DNA of 64,000 nt from Ficedula albicollis (lineage: Eukaryota; Chordata; Aves; Passeriformes; Muscicapidae): contig NC_021673.1 of the NCBI RefSeq assembly GCF_000247815.1, forward strand, positions 107,899,432-107,963,431. Direction: 5' to 3'. Numbering within the stretch: position 1 is the first letter of the stretch; the number at the start of each line of letters is the position of its first letter. The notes beneath the pieces are model-generated. The model ran no database searches. It saw only the letters and a list, made by a program, of their open reading frames with translations, and was not told the origin of the DNA. Positions 40,891 to 52,540 of this stretch are shown piece after piece. The position numbers were made by a program, and so were the translations under genes.

Positions 40891-41562
40891 TGGAGTTGTT
40901 TGGTGCCTTTCTTCAGAGCACAACAACCCTGCCCAAAACCTTGCCTTGAGCCACAGGTGAGGTTTACAGCTGCTCTCTTAAACAGGCTGGTTTTTAAAAT
41001 TGAGAGGAGGGGGAGGAAGCTTTAAGGCCTTTAATTTTAAAACCTGGAGTTTGAATTCTGGGCGTACAGCTGCATTCTGGTTTTGCCAGCAGGCCTGTGC
41101 CTGCAGTCCCAGCTTTAAGCCTTAAAATCCCATTTGCGAGCATCAGGGAAAAATTCCTTTAAATCTTTTGGCAAAATGTGGCCTGTTACTAGTGAGAAAC
41201 CAAGCCAGTTTGTCTGCCTAAGAAAGTCTTGTCAAAGTGCACTCAATAATAACTTAATTTAAAGCTTTTCCTGATGTTAATCAGTGTTCTGTACAGCCCT
41301 AGGTATTTTAGGAGTTATTCTTTTGCTTGCTGCTTGCTGCACCTTTTTTGCCATTCCTTGGGGTATTTCAGGTGTATTTTCTTCTATAAAATACACTTCA
41401 GTATTTTTATGGAAAGGCAGGTAGGAGCTAATTCTGATTTCATTTTGAGCATTGATCTCCAAGGTAGATAACTGCTCCCCCATTTAGTTTGTTTCTTTAT
41501 GATTAGTAAAAGAATTACTTCTGCATTATCATATCCTTTTTTTTAATGTTTCTGCGACAGTT

Positions 41563-41590
41563 AATTTTATCATATTAATGTGATAAAATT
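41563..41590. repeat. Perfect 10-bp inverted repeat with 8-bp loop
   Basis: AATTTTATCA (41563-41572) and TGATAAAATT (41581-41590) are exact reverse complements around TATTAATG. It lies 250 bp upstream of the candidate exon at 41841. Confidence 0.85.
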
Positions 41591-41840
41591 CTGATCTGTC
41601 GTATAGTGACTAAAGCACCAAAAATGTGCAAATTCTAAGTTTGTACTTCTGGTAGAATATAGAGAAGCAACCAAGCACTTTCAGCCAAGTATTTCACTAA
41701 AGGAAAATGTGCTTTTAAAAGTCATTGGTCCTCCTTTCTTCACTCTAGACAAGATTTCCACAGGAAGGGCTTTTTGTTTTGTTATAAACGATATGCTGGC
41801 ATGAGTCATTCTGATTTTTTTCTCCCTTTTTATTTTTCAG

Positions 41841-41944
41841 GTGTTCAGGAGTTTTAAACAACTTTGCAGCAAGGCTTCACAAACTCTTAGCTGCATCCTT
41901 TAATCATGACTGCATTTCAAATAGGTTGAAAGGAATCTGAGAAG
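41841..41944 (+). other. Candidate non-coding (5' UTR) exon of GREB1L
   Basis: A long pyrimidine tract ending TTTTTATTTTTCAG (AG at 41839-41840) is a strong acceptor. It is followed after 104 bp by AAG|GTATTG (donor GT at 41945). The enclosed sequence has no long open frame, as expected for a 5' UTR exon, and the strand agrees with GREB1L. GREB1L needs at least one upstream non-coding exon because its first coding exon holds only three UTR bases. This rests on splice-site appearance alone and such pairs arise by chance in long introns, so it is only a candidate. Confidence 0.22.
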
Positions 41945-44892
41945 GTATTGTACTTGCCTTTCCTAATAGACAGTACATTGTATGTTTGTGATCAGCATCT
42001 CTGCTTTCATTTCCATTGGCTGCATTTTAGGAGCAGTGTGGACTTCAAGTAATGATTTTATTTTTGCTTCAGGTGTGTAAAATGTCCAAGTTCTTAAAAA
42101 AAATAATGAAATCCAGTTCATATAATCAAAAAGCCTTCAACAGAGGGCTGATTTGTGCTTCCATTTTTTTCTTATGTATTCACAATGAGGTCAGCTTCAT
42201 TATTTAATGACAGTTCTTTTGAAGCTGTAACAATCTTCTTCTGCTGTTTTACTTAGAGGCTCTGCAAATACCTAAGCAACTAGCTAAATATATGTTTTAT
42301 GCACTTGGAGGGTGAATGTTTGTTTGTTTATTTGTCCTCCCAAAGGGTTTAAAACAAATGGGAAGAAGAATGCAGATCTTTGTAATGATTTGGATAGATT
42401 TGTGCTTCCAACTGAGATTCTCACACGTCTTTTTTTCCCCCTGACTTCTGAGAGGGGGGAGGCTTGCCTCAGCACACAATATTGGGCTCACATAGTTTCT
42501 TGTTGCATTTAAATAGCCAGTGTCCCCAGAAGGCTGGAGATCTATTCCTGCTTTATGACCTGTTGTATCCCTGGGGGCAAGGGCAGCCCTGAGCTGAGCA
42601 AGGGGGTCATGGCCACAGCCCTGGCTCTGAGTGGCCCTTCTGGGCTCCCAAAAACCTGCCTGCAGCAACATTCTGCTTGGCAACATCTGGAACGTGGTAT
42701 AAATCTGGAAGAGGGGGGAACCTCTAGGATTTTGCTTTTGCCAGGTGCTAGGAGGAAGCAGCATTAGCCTTTTTGATGGGGGGGAGGCAGATTCTGTGGC
42801 CCTGAAGTTAGGCTAAACAATTGCAGAGGTCAAAGGACAGCTGAGTGCGGTCAATGAGACACCCTGGGGTGTATTTTGTTACTTAGTAAAAAGGAGCAGC
42901 ATCCTAAAACCCTAAAGGATTCTCTTGAAAATCTGTGTTGTGAAAAGGTTTTATGAGTCTGATGGCAAAAAGTGCTGATTTAGCTAAGGAATGCTTGCTT
43001 TTGTGTAAATGAAAGGCTAATCCTTACCAAATGTTGGCAGCTATTATAGTGCAGTCAATGCAGGTCTGAAAGGACAGTTAGAGTAGAAGTGTACTTTGGG
43101 ATCCCAAATGTTTATCATTTTAATAGTTCTGTAACTGAAAAGATTTTTGAAACTTTCACCCTTTATCCTAAAATTTAAACTAGGAACAAAATATCTGGAA
43201 AAGGAATAAGTAACTCTTCACTTATAATTTTAAAAACTGTTCATAAGGGAGCTGTTCCTGCCTGGTTATTCTATATTCCCTGACAAATTTGCTTTAGATT
43301 TTCAGGGCACTGCCTGGCTTAAAGTGTAATTTCATTTAATCTGCTAACACTTATTAATTGGCTGAAAAAAAAGTGTGGGGTTTTTTTCTGGTCTTGAGTA
43401 ATTTTTGCTGTTCTTGTTTTAATGCTCATGAGAAAAAAAAAAAAAGAATAGGTTTGGGCTAATTAATTCCTATAATTTGTTTAGCATTATCTTTCTGTAA
43501 AAGGACAGCTTATTAACACTTAACATTTGTCATGGAAACAGATAAGAAATCAATGTCAGAGCCAAGACCTTGTAAATAACCCGAAAGGAAATGTATTAAT
43601 GGCTGTCTTCACCACAGAGGTGGTGGGGGAAGGACTGGGCATGTGGCAGAAAAGGTTCAGTGCTTTTTGTTTTCCTTTGGAAGGGGGGGTTGCTGCAAGG
43701 CACGACCCAGGGCCCCTGACTCGCTGGCACTACTGTCTTACGCAAACACTGTGGTTGTATCAGGAAGAAAAAGGTACTTGGGAGCCAGGGGTGGTGTTTT
43801 TGTAGTGACCAGCCTGGGGTTTCATCGTGATCTCTGGAAAAACTCTGTAAAGTGAGCGAAAAAGAATAAACTGCGTAATTTTCAAGGGGCGGGGAAAGTG
43901 AACAAAGGATTTGACAAGTCGGTTTGGTTTAATTTTGAAAGAAACCTCCTGGCAAAATGCAGCTCTTTGGGAGTTTAATTTTTAAACTCTTCAGAAGTAC
44001 TCCATACAGATGCTTAGCATTGATTTGTGTCAAGGTTAAGGCACCTTTAAACAAATAAAGTTGGGAATGGATAAACCTACTAAAATACAAATCGCCTATT
44101 AAACACAGAAGATGTTTGTATAGCATTCAGGTTGCCACAAAACTGACACATGTCCTGAAATTCTCCTGATAACCCCTTCTAAACTCATCAGGAAATGATG
44201 GCATGTGTTTGAGGGGTACACAAGGGAGCAGCCAGAGAGGATAGAGATGGAAGGTCAGGCCTTAGCTTTGACTTTCTAGGCTTCAGTTTCAAGCTTTTGC
44301 AATAGGGTGATGGCAGATGAAGAAAGGATTAAGTGATTTATTTATCAATGGAGATTGGTCTGGCTTTTGCTGTAAGAATTCAATGAGAGGTCTGAGACTA
44401 TTTTGAGCTTTATCCCTTTATACAGACAATAACTATCACGTTTTACATATATATCTATGTGGAATTAAGTGCTATACCGGTACAATTAAACTGCTTAGAG
44501 GAGTACATATTTGTATTGTAATGTTAATTTTGTTTGTAACTTCAGAATTTAACTACTCAGAGTATGTAAAATAGATTTAGATGTGTTGGGTTTTTTTTCT
44601 TGTCTACTGGAGAAAATTGTTCTGTGTTTATAAGCTGTTTATTTCTCAGGTGTTTGTTTCAGTTTTTTTTTTCTTTAAAGCAGATTTTAGCCTACAGTGA
44701 GGATTTTATGCATAGTATTTATATTCTACTGTGGCAACAGTCACAGAAAAATATTTTGAGTACTAGTTTCTTGAGTGTCAGGATTTACTGGAAGTTTCAT
44801 ATGCATGTCAACAAGAATGCATAGAACCCGTAAATATTCTGTGTTGCTGACTCATTAAACCATAATAGCAGCTTTGGGAATCAAGATTGCCT

Positions 44893-45036
44893 GTGCTAGC
44901 ATGTTTATGTTACATGGAAATTAAGATCAGACTGTAAACATCATTAAGATTTTGGGGAGAAAAAGTGCTAGCATATTTATGTTACATGGAAATTAAGATC
45001 AGCCTGTAAACATCATTAAGATTTTGGGGAGAAAAG
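44893..45036. repeat. 72-bp direct tandem duplication
   Basis: Copies at 44893 and 44965 start GTGCTAGCAT and contain TTATGTTACATGGAAATTAA and CATTAAGATTTTGGGGAG, with two to three mismatches. Confidence 0.93.
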
Positions 45037-45100
45037 TAGAGAAGCACATCTAATGCCTCCAACAAGTCAAATATTTTATTTTAATTTTTTCTTCATGTAA

Positions 45101-45154
45101 GTCATAGACACCCCTCCCCTCCAGTTTGTCATAGACACCCCTCCCCTCCAGTTT
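45101..45154. repeat. 27-bp exact direct duplication plus a partial third unit
   Basis: GTCATAGACACCCCTCCCCT followed by CCAGTTT occurs twice, exactly. ATCATAGAC follows as a truncated third start. Confidence 0.93.
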
Positions 45155-48100
45155 ATCATAGACTGATGAGTTGCATTACAGAACAATATAAGCATTAGAA
45201 ATTGAAAATTATTTCCTTCTCCTATTAAGTGTTAATAGTATGTGATTTGAATTTTTGGATTTCTGTTTTGAGTAAAGATAAAGGTGGGGGTTTTTTTCCT
45301 AGACCTAAATGGCATTATATAAATGTCATTTGTGGACATTTATCCCACAGATATCTTTTGAGATTCCTAAGTATCTAGAAAAGGTAGTTTGAATGTCAAA
45401 ACTCTTCTTTTTTAGCCATATCCCTGGATATGGTGTTCAAGTGTTGTTCTGCTGCTTGCCTGTTTCTTGCAAATTTCATCCTAACTGAAATCTGGGCTAT
45501 GGCAGGCAGGCCAACAGTGATGTGCATCTTTGATGTCAAACAGAGTTGCCTCTGGTAATTTTGAAGATTCTGGACAGAACTTTGTTTATTTTACAGAAGA
45601 ATTTGTGGTATTCTGGGGAGGGGAGAAAGTAGAGTCAGCTTTGACACATGACAAACACATGTTGTGGAAAAGGAAGAGCTCTACAAAGCACTCTGCACTT
45701 GGAAGTTCATTTCCACTAAAATTATCTCTGAGAAATTTGAACACAGCTTCTCACCAGCGGGGAAGTTGCAAAAAGTGTCTGAATGATATTATATTGACAT
45801 TACTTGTGGATTTAAGATGGTTATTATGGTTTTGACCTATAGAGGGTCATCTTGTCTGTTCAGAGCATTGTTTTCTTGGGTAGAAATGGCCATGAAAGCA
45901 GCTGGCGTTGCTGTGTTGGTCTTTCCTTGTCTCTGCATCATGGGCTAAAAGTGACTGCAGAAATGTTAGATATGCCTCTTTATCTAGTGACTACATGGGA
46001 GCTTCAGATAAGAAAAATCTTGTTTGTTCCTTTCTAAGACATACTTTGAGTCCAAAACAGCAGAAGCATGATCATCTTGACTTATTTGAAAACGGTACTC
46101 TTGGAAGAACTGTGCAGGGACGTGCTCTGAAGGAACTTGACAAACATTTTGACACAACCCTCTGTGAAAGAAGAGGTGCCCATTTCCACCTTTGCTGGTT
46201 CCTTTTTAGGGATGACCAAGCCTTGTAAAAAAGAGAACTCTTGTTCAGGCTTGCCTGTTTTCAAACTGGGCTCAGAGAGAAAAACAGTCCTTTTTCAGAG
46301 AGTATGAGGAACCAACAACTTACCTAACCTTCTATCCAAGTGCATTAGTGAAGGCTAGTTTAATTACTTAAGGCTGACTTTATTGCTTCTTGATTAAATT
46401 TTATTTCTTAATCCAGAAATCTGTGTTAAGGATTCTTTTAATAATCTGTCTGAAGAAGGAGAGGAACAAAACTCGATGGTGCTTTTGGCAGAATTATGCA
46501 CTTTACAAGTGAAGAAGAAGGGGGAAATGCCATGTGTGAGTCACTTGGATGCAGAGTATTATCCTTTCTACACAGTCATAGACATGCTGCAGACACTTTT
46601 CTTTTTATTTATTTATTTTTTTTTAATTGGTAACCCTGCAATTACTTTCAAGTTGCATACTTGAAGAAGTGCCATGGTACATCTCCAGCTCTGCCAATTT
46701 CAGGGGGGGAAAAGGTTTGCTTGCAGCAAAGGAAAGGATGAAGTTGACAAAGTTTTACTCCAGTGCTTTATTTTTAGCCTGTTGCAGCTGTCAGAAACCA
46801 GAAGATGCATCAGATAAGATGAATACTATGGAAAAAGAAAGTATTAAGTGGGTATTTGTGAAGAATTGGGTCATCTTTGTTTGGAAAGTTTTTAAGAGCC
46901 AATGTAATCTGTATTACCATTATGCCTATTATTCAGAAAGTTTTATTTTTATTAGTGTCAGTTCGTATGTGTTTTGAGAACTGAGAACTTTCAGAACCAT
47001 TAATGTCTCTGCAAAATGAATAGTGAGTTGTTTTTATAGCTTGGTAATAAAAATATATTTGCCTCTCCTATTTAGCATCACTTTCACATGAAAGAAAACT
47101 TTAAGAAAAAGAAAGAAAAGAAAATGGGGGAAAACATTTTTATTGCAGATCTACATATCTAAAATAATCTTTATTAAGGATTTTCTTTTTAATTATGTAC
47201 AATCTGATGTTGGGATGTATCAGAATGGATCACATTTTTGCTTCTATTTTCTGTATCTTAATAATTTTTTTTTTTTTTGCTGTTTTCCTATCAAGTAGTG
47301 TCATCTTGGTGAGCAGCCTTTATAAATGCCAAGCAGAAGTTCCTATACATATGATCCCTTCTGCCTGCAATGATTAAATAGCATAAGCTGTGATGTTTAA
47401 GACTTAAAATTTTGCAGCTCAGTGGCCTAAGGATTTACAATAATTTACATGCAGGGTTGGCTAAGCCATACTGCACAGTCCTACTCCACAGTCCTATTGA
47501 AGTCAACACCAAGCAGGTGAATATGTGCTTACAGTGCTGAGTTCTGAAGGCAGATCAGGAGAACTGGTGTAGAGAGAACTTGCAAGAAAAAAAATAAATA
47601 CAAACAAGCTGAGCAAATTCAGTGGTTGGAAATGACTTCAATATCATTAGCTTCATACAGTGGTCTTTGTTAGTTCAGTTGTGTTGAAGAGTTGGTCACA
47701 AAATCAATGGATAAGGCATTGGAAGTACGCCTGGGATTGTAGGTGAAGTGCTCAGCTCCCAGGTGCCCAGTCCTAAAGTACTTAATAGATGGTCATCCCT
47801 TTCATTTTCACCAGCAATACCAGCTGAGATGCCATTGTGATTGCATTTTTAATAGCATTACATGGCTCTTAAGAAACATTGGTGACTTTGCCTTTCAATT
47901 TCTCAGGGTAGAAGCAACTGGGAAAAAAACCAAACCAAACCAAAACAAAACAAACCCCAAAACATAATTCATAAAAGTCTGCAATTAGTGATAATTACCA
48001 GTGTTAAAATTGGTGACAAACACAGACTTGTGTTTATTTAGAAAGACTGAGCTTCCCAGTTTTTTATGGTGGACATTGGACAGTGCTCTGTTGAAATGAA

Positions 48101-48173
48101 CGTTAAAACTTCATTAGAAACAAAGCTTTAAATTAACTGGTGCATCTGAGAAGATAGTTTACTTCATAGATTT

Positions 48174-48197
48174 TTGTAATAAATAGATTTATTACAA
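48174..48197. repeat. Perfect 11-bp palindrome with 2-bp loop
   Basis: TTGTAATAAAT and ATTTATTACAA are exact reverse complements separated by AG. It lies in very AT-rich DNA. Confidence 0.85.
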
Positions 48198-48591
48198 TAG
48201 CTACATAAATAGATTTCATATATCTAATGCTCCTGAATAGTTTGTTTTAATTGGTAATTACTAAATACAGTTGTTAGCTAGTAACTTACAATAAGATCTG
48301 TGTATTAATGGAATATATGTTGTTAGTGAATGAGCAACTTATGTGTATATATATCTACCATTTAATTCATCAGTTTTACATATGACTTGTGCTTTTTCTT
48401 GTTTTGAACACTTACTGTTATGCAATATAAAAATAATGGACTTTCAATTAAAATACACTGGCTTTGGGAATAGTTACTGATTTTGAATACATTATTTGAG
48501 GGACAAATTAATGCTTATTTTATTATGTTAATTGCTTACATATGATATTAATTTTATCTGCTGTGTTATTAAGAGTGGTAGCTAAATGAAT

Positions 48592-49455
48592 TCATAGAAT
48601 CATAGAGTGGGTTGAGTTGGAAGGGGCCATCAAGACCATGTAGTTCCAACCCCAGCCTCAGCACCCTCACAGTGAAAAATTTCTTCCTAACACTGTAAAT
48701 CTATCTTCTTTCAGTTTAAAGCCGTTTCCCCTTGTTCTGTCACTCCTTGCCCTTGTCAAAAGTGCCTCTCCAGCTTTCTCCTAGGCACTGGAGGTCTGCC
48801 TGGAGCTTTCTCTTCTCCAGGCTGAACAGCCTCAATTCTCACAGCCTTTTCTTTCTCACACAAGAGGTGCTCCAGCCCTCTAATCATATTCATGGCTGTC
48901 CTCTGGATCTGCTCCAGCAGGTTTACATAATTCTTAGTGTTCCCCAGAGCTGGATGCAGCACTGCAGGTGGGGTCTCACCAGAGCAGAGCAGAGCAGAGA
49001 GGCAGAATCCCCTCCCTTGGCTGGCTGGCCACGCTGCTTTTGACAGAGCTCAGGATGGGGTTGGCCTTCTGGGCTGCAGGTGCACATGGCTGGGTCATGT
49101 TGCTCTTCTTGTCAACCAACATCCCCAAGTCCTCCTCCTCAGGGCTGCTCTCAATCCATTCCTTATTCAGCCTGTATTTATGCCTGGGTTGTCCCAACCC
49201 AGGTGCAGGACCTTCATGAAGTTTTTATGGAGCCCCCTCCCAAGCTTGTGAGGTTCCTCCACGTGGGATCCCTTCCCACCACTCTTCCCTTTGTAGAAGA
49301 TTACCAAATCTCCTGGCACAATTTGTCCTTAGTGAAGCTGTGTGGCTGTCACCAATCACCTCCTTATTTTCCATGAGCTTTAGCAGAGATTCCAGGAGGA
49401 TCTGCTTCATGATCTTACTGGGCACAGAGGTGATTCAGACACATAACTGACTGTG
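48592..49455 (-). mobile_element. CR1 LINE fragment, 5'-truncated and internally deleted
   Basis: On the + strand the element begins with the reverse complement of the CR1 3' terminal octamer repeat (TCATAGAA TCATAGAG) followed by GGGTTGAGTTGGAAGGGGCC, the usual CR1 tail. Minus-strand translation gives CR1 ORF2 pieces in order: a KIMKQILLESLLKLMENKEV block (about 49340-49425), a KYRLNKEWIESSPEEEDLGM block with AAQKANPILSSVKSSVASQP (about 48990-49180), and NLLEQIQRTAMNMIRGLEHL (about 48860-48920). The catalytic middle of the reverse transcriptase is missing between the first two blocks, and stops and frameshifts occur throughout. It is a dead copy. The 5' truncation point is approximate, and no clear target-site duplication was identified. 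Confidence 0.93.
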
Positions 49456-49569
49456 CAAACACACCAGGTTGTTAAAGAATAAATTGTAATTCATGCCTGC
49501 AGCTAATTGCAAAATTAAAATTACACAGCAAAAACACCCCTTGATCCTATAGCTAGGATTAAACATCAC

Positions 49570-49764
49570 TGCTGATTTGATTGTATTGCACTGGCATCAA
49601 TAATGTGGTTAATAGTCTGTTGATTTAGGACAGAAGACATAAGTGGGGAAAGCTATGTATGAGCATTTGCTGATTTGATTGTGTTGCACTGGCATCAATA
49701 ATATGGTTAATAGTCTGTTGATTTAGGACAGAAGACATAAGTGGGGAAAGCTATGTATGAGCAT
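49570..49764. repeat. 98-bp direct tandem duplication
   Basis: Copies at 49570 and 49668 start TGCTGATTTGATTGT and end GCTATGTATGAGCAT, with two mismatches. They lie about 115 bp beyond the CR1 fragment. Confidence 0.94.
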
Positions 49765-50488
49765 GCATGTTTGAAGGAAGCAGGCTGAGCTTTTCAAAAG
49801 TGCTTCTTTGTGATTTATTTGTGCCATCCCTGCCACGACTGTGTGAGCATATGCTCCTTTTAAAATAATGAAGTCTTTTATCAATACCTAAACTTCAAAA
49901 TCAAAAGCAGTGTCTGAAGGATGATAACATTTTTTTTCCCACCTGAAGGTTTTTCTATTAAAATAGAAGTGTATCCCTTCTGTTAAGGGTGCATAGTAAG
50001 GTTCCTTTTCCTATGTATACTGTGAAAGGTCCCTGCAGCATAAAAGGATTTTCTCCATCTTCTACAAATTTATTTAGAAAACCCTACAGTGGATTTAGAA
50101 AATCCACAGTAACTTATCTGCTCATTTCATAACATCCTTTGAAAGGTACTCCAAAAGCTTTGCAGTCAGAGTAGGCTAAAGCCACGTAATTAACTCCTGA
50201 AAGCTTTTATATGTTTTCCTTCATCTGCTTATTGCATCTGTTTTTTGAGGAAATGGCATCCAATCAAGCTTGGAACATGTTTAATCTTAAATCACCTCAG
50301 TCCTCACTAGAGGAATGTGTTGGTGCACTGTCTGCATGAATTTTCCTCTCACTGTGTTATAAGAGTGTAACCTATCTAGAATGCAGCATTTTTTTCCTGA
50401 GTGGGAGCCATAACCTGGAGAAAAGTAAAGCCATTGTCATTTTGTAAAACTTGACTTGAGCCCAGCTTGCAGTGACTTCTGAAACATT

Positions 50489-50891
50489 GCGCTTCTCAGT
50501 GTATTCTGTGTTTGATCGTGGGTGTAAACTGCTCTTTGTGTGCACAGCTCTGTGGATAACACTGTTAAAAAGAGCTAAAGAAACATTTCAAACTTTAGGT
50601 AAAGGAGATAAGATGGTGTTTAAGTTGCTGATTCTTGGTGGTTTTTGCCAGCCTCAGTGTTACATCACTGCGCTTCTCAGTGTATTCTGTGTTTGATCGT
50701 GGGTGTAATACACTCTCAGTGTATTCTGTGTTTGATCGTGGGTGTAAACTGCTCTTTGTGTGCACAGCTCTGTGGATAACACTGTTAAAAAGAGCTAAAG
50801 AAACATTTCAAACTTTAGGTAAAGGAGATAAGATGGTGTTTAAGTTGCTGATTCTTGGTGGTTTTTGCCAGCCTCAGTGTTACATCACTGC
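50489..50891. repeat. 181-bp duplication with a nested 39-bp extra copy
   Basis: A unit starting GCGCTTCTCAGTGTATTCTG occurs at 50489. A 39-bp copy of its start follows at 50670-50708, then TACAC, then an almost complete third copy to 50891. The long copies are essentially identical through GGTTTTTGCCAGCCTCAGTG. The nesting implies at least two successive duplication events. Confidence 0.94.
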
Positions 50892-52466
50892 TGGTTCACT
50901 CTGTGAAGCTGAAAACTCCCAGGTCACCGAATTTCTAAAAATGCAATTCAGACCTAATTTTTGCAGCACTTGGAGGTGATTTGAAGTTGATAGCTTCACA
51001 CATGTAAGTTCTACTAAGTAACACCATCCTGCATCCAGGTGTTAATTTTATCTTTAGTATGTTTATTGTTTTGTGAGCTGTTCCTGAGGACTGTAGGAAT
51101 AGTGTTGGGGTGGAAGGGATGGAGCAGTAAGGGCATAGCAGCCTCCATATTAAGACCATTTGTGATTTGCTTTCTGTTTGATGTTGAGGGGAAACAGCTG
51201 CCCTCTTCCACCATCCTGCATGTAGCTCTGTAGTATGTGCATTTTTCTGTCTCTGTCCAAGGAATTGTCCAAATCCCAGATAATCTGATGCAATACTCCA
51301 AGTACAGATACCATTAATTGAGCATTAAGAGAAGTAACCTTGTCAGGAAAAAAGATGTGTTCTTGATCCTTCCCATTATTTTTATACAGTAGTGGGAACA
51401 TTAGACTGAAAGACTCTAAATGGTACTGGATGCAAACAATATTTTATTAAAAATAAAATGAAAAACAAAGATGAGTGGAAACTGCACTGGAAGTAGGGTA
51501 AATCCAAACAAATAATTCATTTTTCTTGAAAGACATTGTGAATGACTTATTTATCTGTCATTTGCTACATAAGATTGTAAGCTCTTTTACAGCTGAGTTT
51601 GAATATCCCTAATAGAGGCAAAACAGGATGAGACTCTCAAGACCTTGAAAAGACTGTGAGGTGGGGGAAAAAAGGGATCTTATAGTGGTTATGAAGTAAG
51701 GCTTCCACTCCACCTTACAATCTTGTTTTGAGTCACACATGAGTCTTCCCCACTGAATGCTGCAGTTGATGCTGTACATAGACTTCTGACTTTGAAGTCT
51801 GCACTTTTAATGAGTGTATATATTTGTTATTGTCATTATTACCTAACATTCTTTCTGCTGTATGCATGTTCAGGGTACATCCTAATGATGCTCTAATGGT
51901 AAAAAATAATACTCCCAGAACATGACTAAGAATGATGTAAACAATCAAAAACAGTAGCTGTACCTGAAACAACCAGTTCAGTTATTCTGCAGCACAAATA
52001 GATGCCTGGTCTCTCTTTTCCTGAGATAACCCTTTGAGATACAGAAGCTGTGCTGGGCCTGGCAATGCCTTTGTGGAGGAACTTGCTTTCTTTCCCTTTG
52101 AAGAGAAACTTTTCTGTGGGGTAGGCCAGATCAGAAGCCAGATTATGTGTTTTGGAGAGCACAATTACATTATTAGGTTAAACACAAAGTAAGGAGTTGA
52201 TAGAGCTGACTTAATGGAGGGTGTTTGCATCAGATTCATCATTCGCTATCAGGTAATTGTGAAATTGCTTTAAGCCATAACAACAACACTCACCCCCTCC
52301 CTCATCCTCCAGTTCGGTTCCTCTCCTTTAAAGTCTCTGGGGTCATGACCCACCTGGAGGCCAAATATGTGGTATCTGGTGTACTGAATGATCTGATTAT
52401 ATTTTTACTAGCAGAGCCTTCAACTCAATGTGCAGTTCTGGCTCCCAAGAGTTATTGAGTAATGAT

Positions 52467-52540
52467 CCACTTTTCAGAGGTGACTTTTTTTTTTTCGTGT
52501 AAAAAAGCATAGTCACCTTTTTTTTTCTACCTGAAAGTGG
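52467..52540. repeat. Interrupted inverted repeat (foldback) of 74 bp
   Basis: The outer arms CCACTTTTCAG and CTGAAAGTGG pair with one bulge. The inner arms AGGTGACT (52478-52485) and AGTCACCT (52511-52518) pair perfectly, and T-rich and A-rich tracts between them can pair further. The whole could form a hairpin or be a miniature terminal-inverted-repeat element; no known family is recognised. Confidence 0.55.

Larger units (their letters stand above)
41945..48591. other. Gene-free AT-rich stretch upstream of the CR1 fragment
   Basis: It holds duplications at 44893 and 45101, a perfect palindrome at 48174-48197 and an A-rich CAAA/CCAAA tract at about 47,925-47,960. A minus-strand open frame at 42297-42764 has no recognisable domain. 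The 48,000-48,560 interval is strongly AT-rich and non-repetitive; it could include conserved non-coding sequence, but the sequence alone cannot show this. Confidence 0.45.

Noticed and set aside
42297..42764. 155-codon open frame on the - strand
   Set aside because: Pro- and Gln-rich low-complexity translation from mixed-composition DNA, with no domain recognised.
48756..49425. Three short minus-strand open frames near 49 kb
   Set aside because: They are fragments of the CR1 ORF2 and are covered by the mobile element entry, not separate genes.
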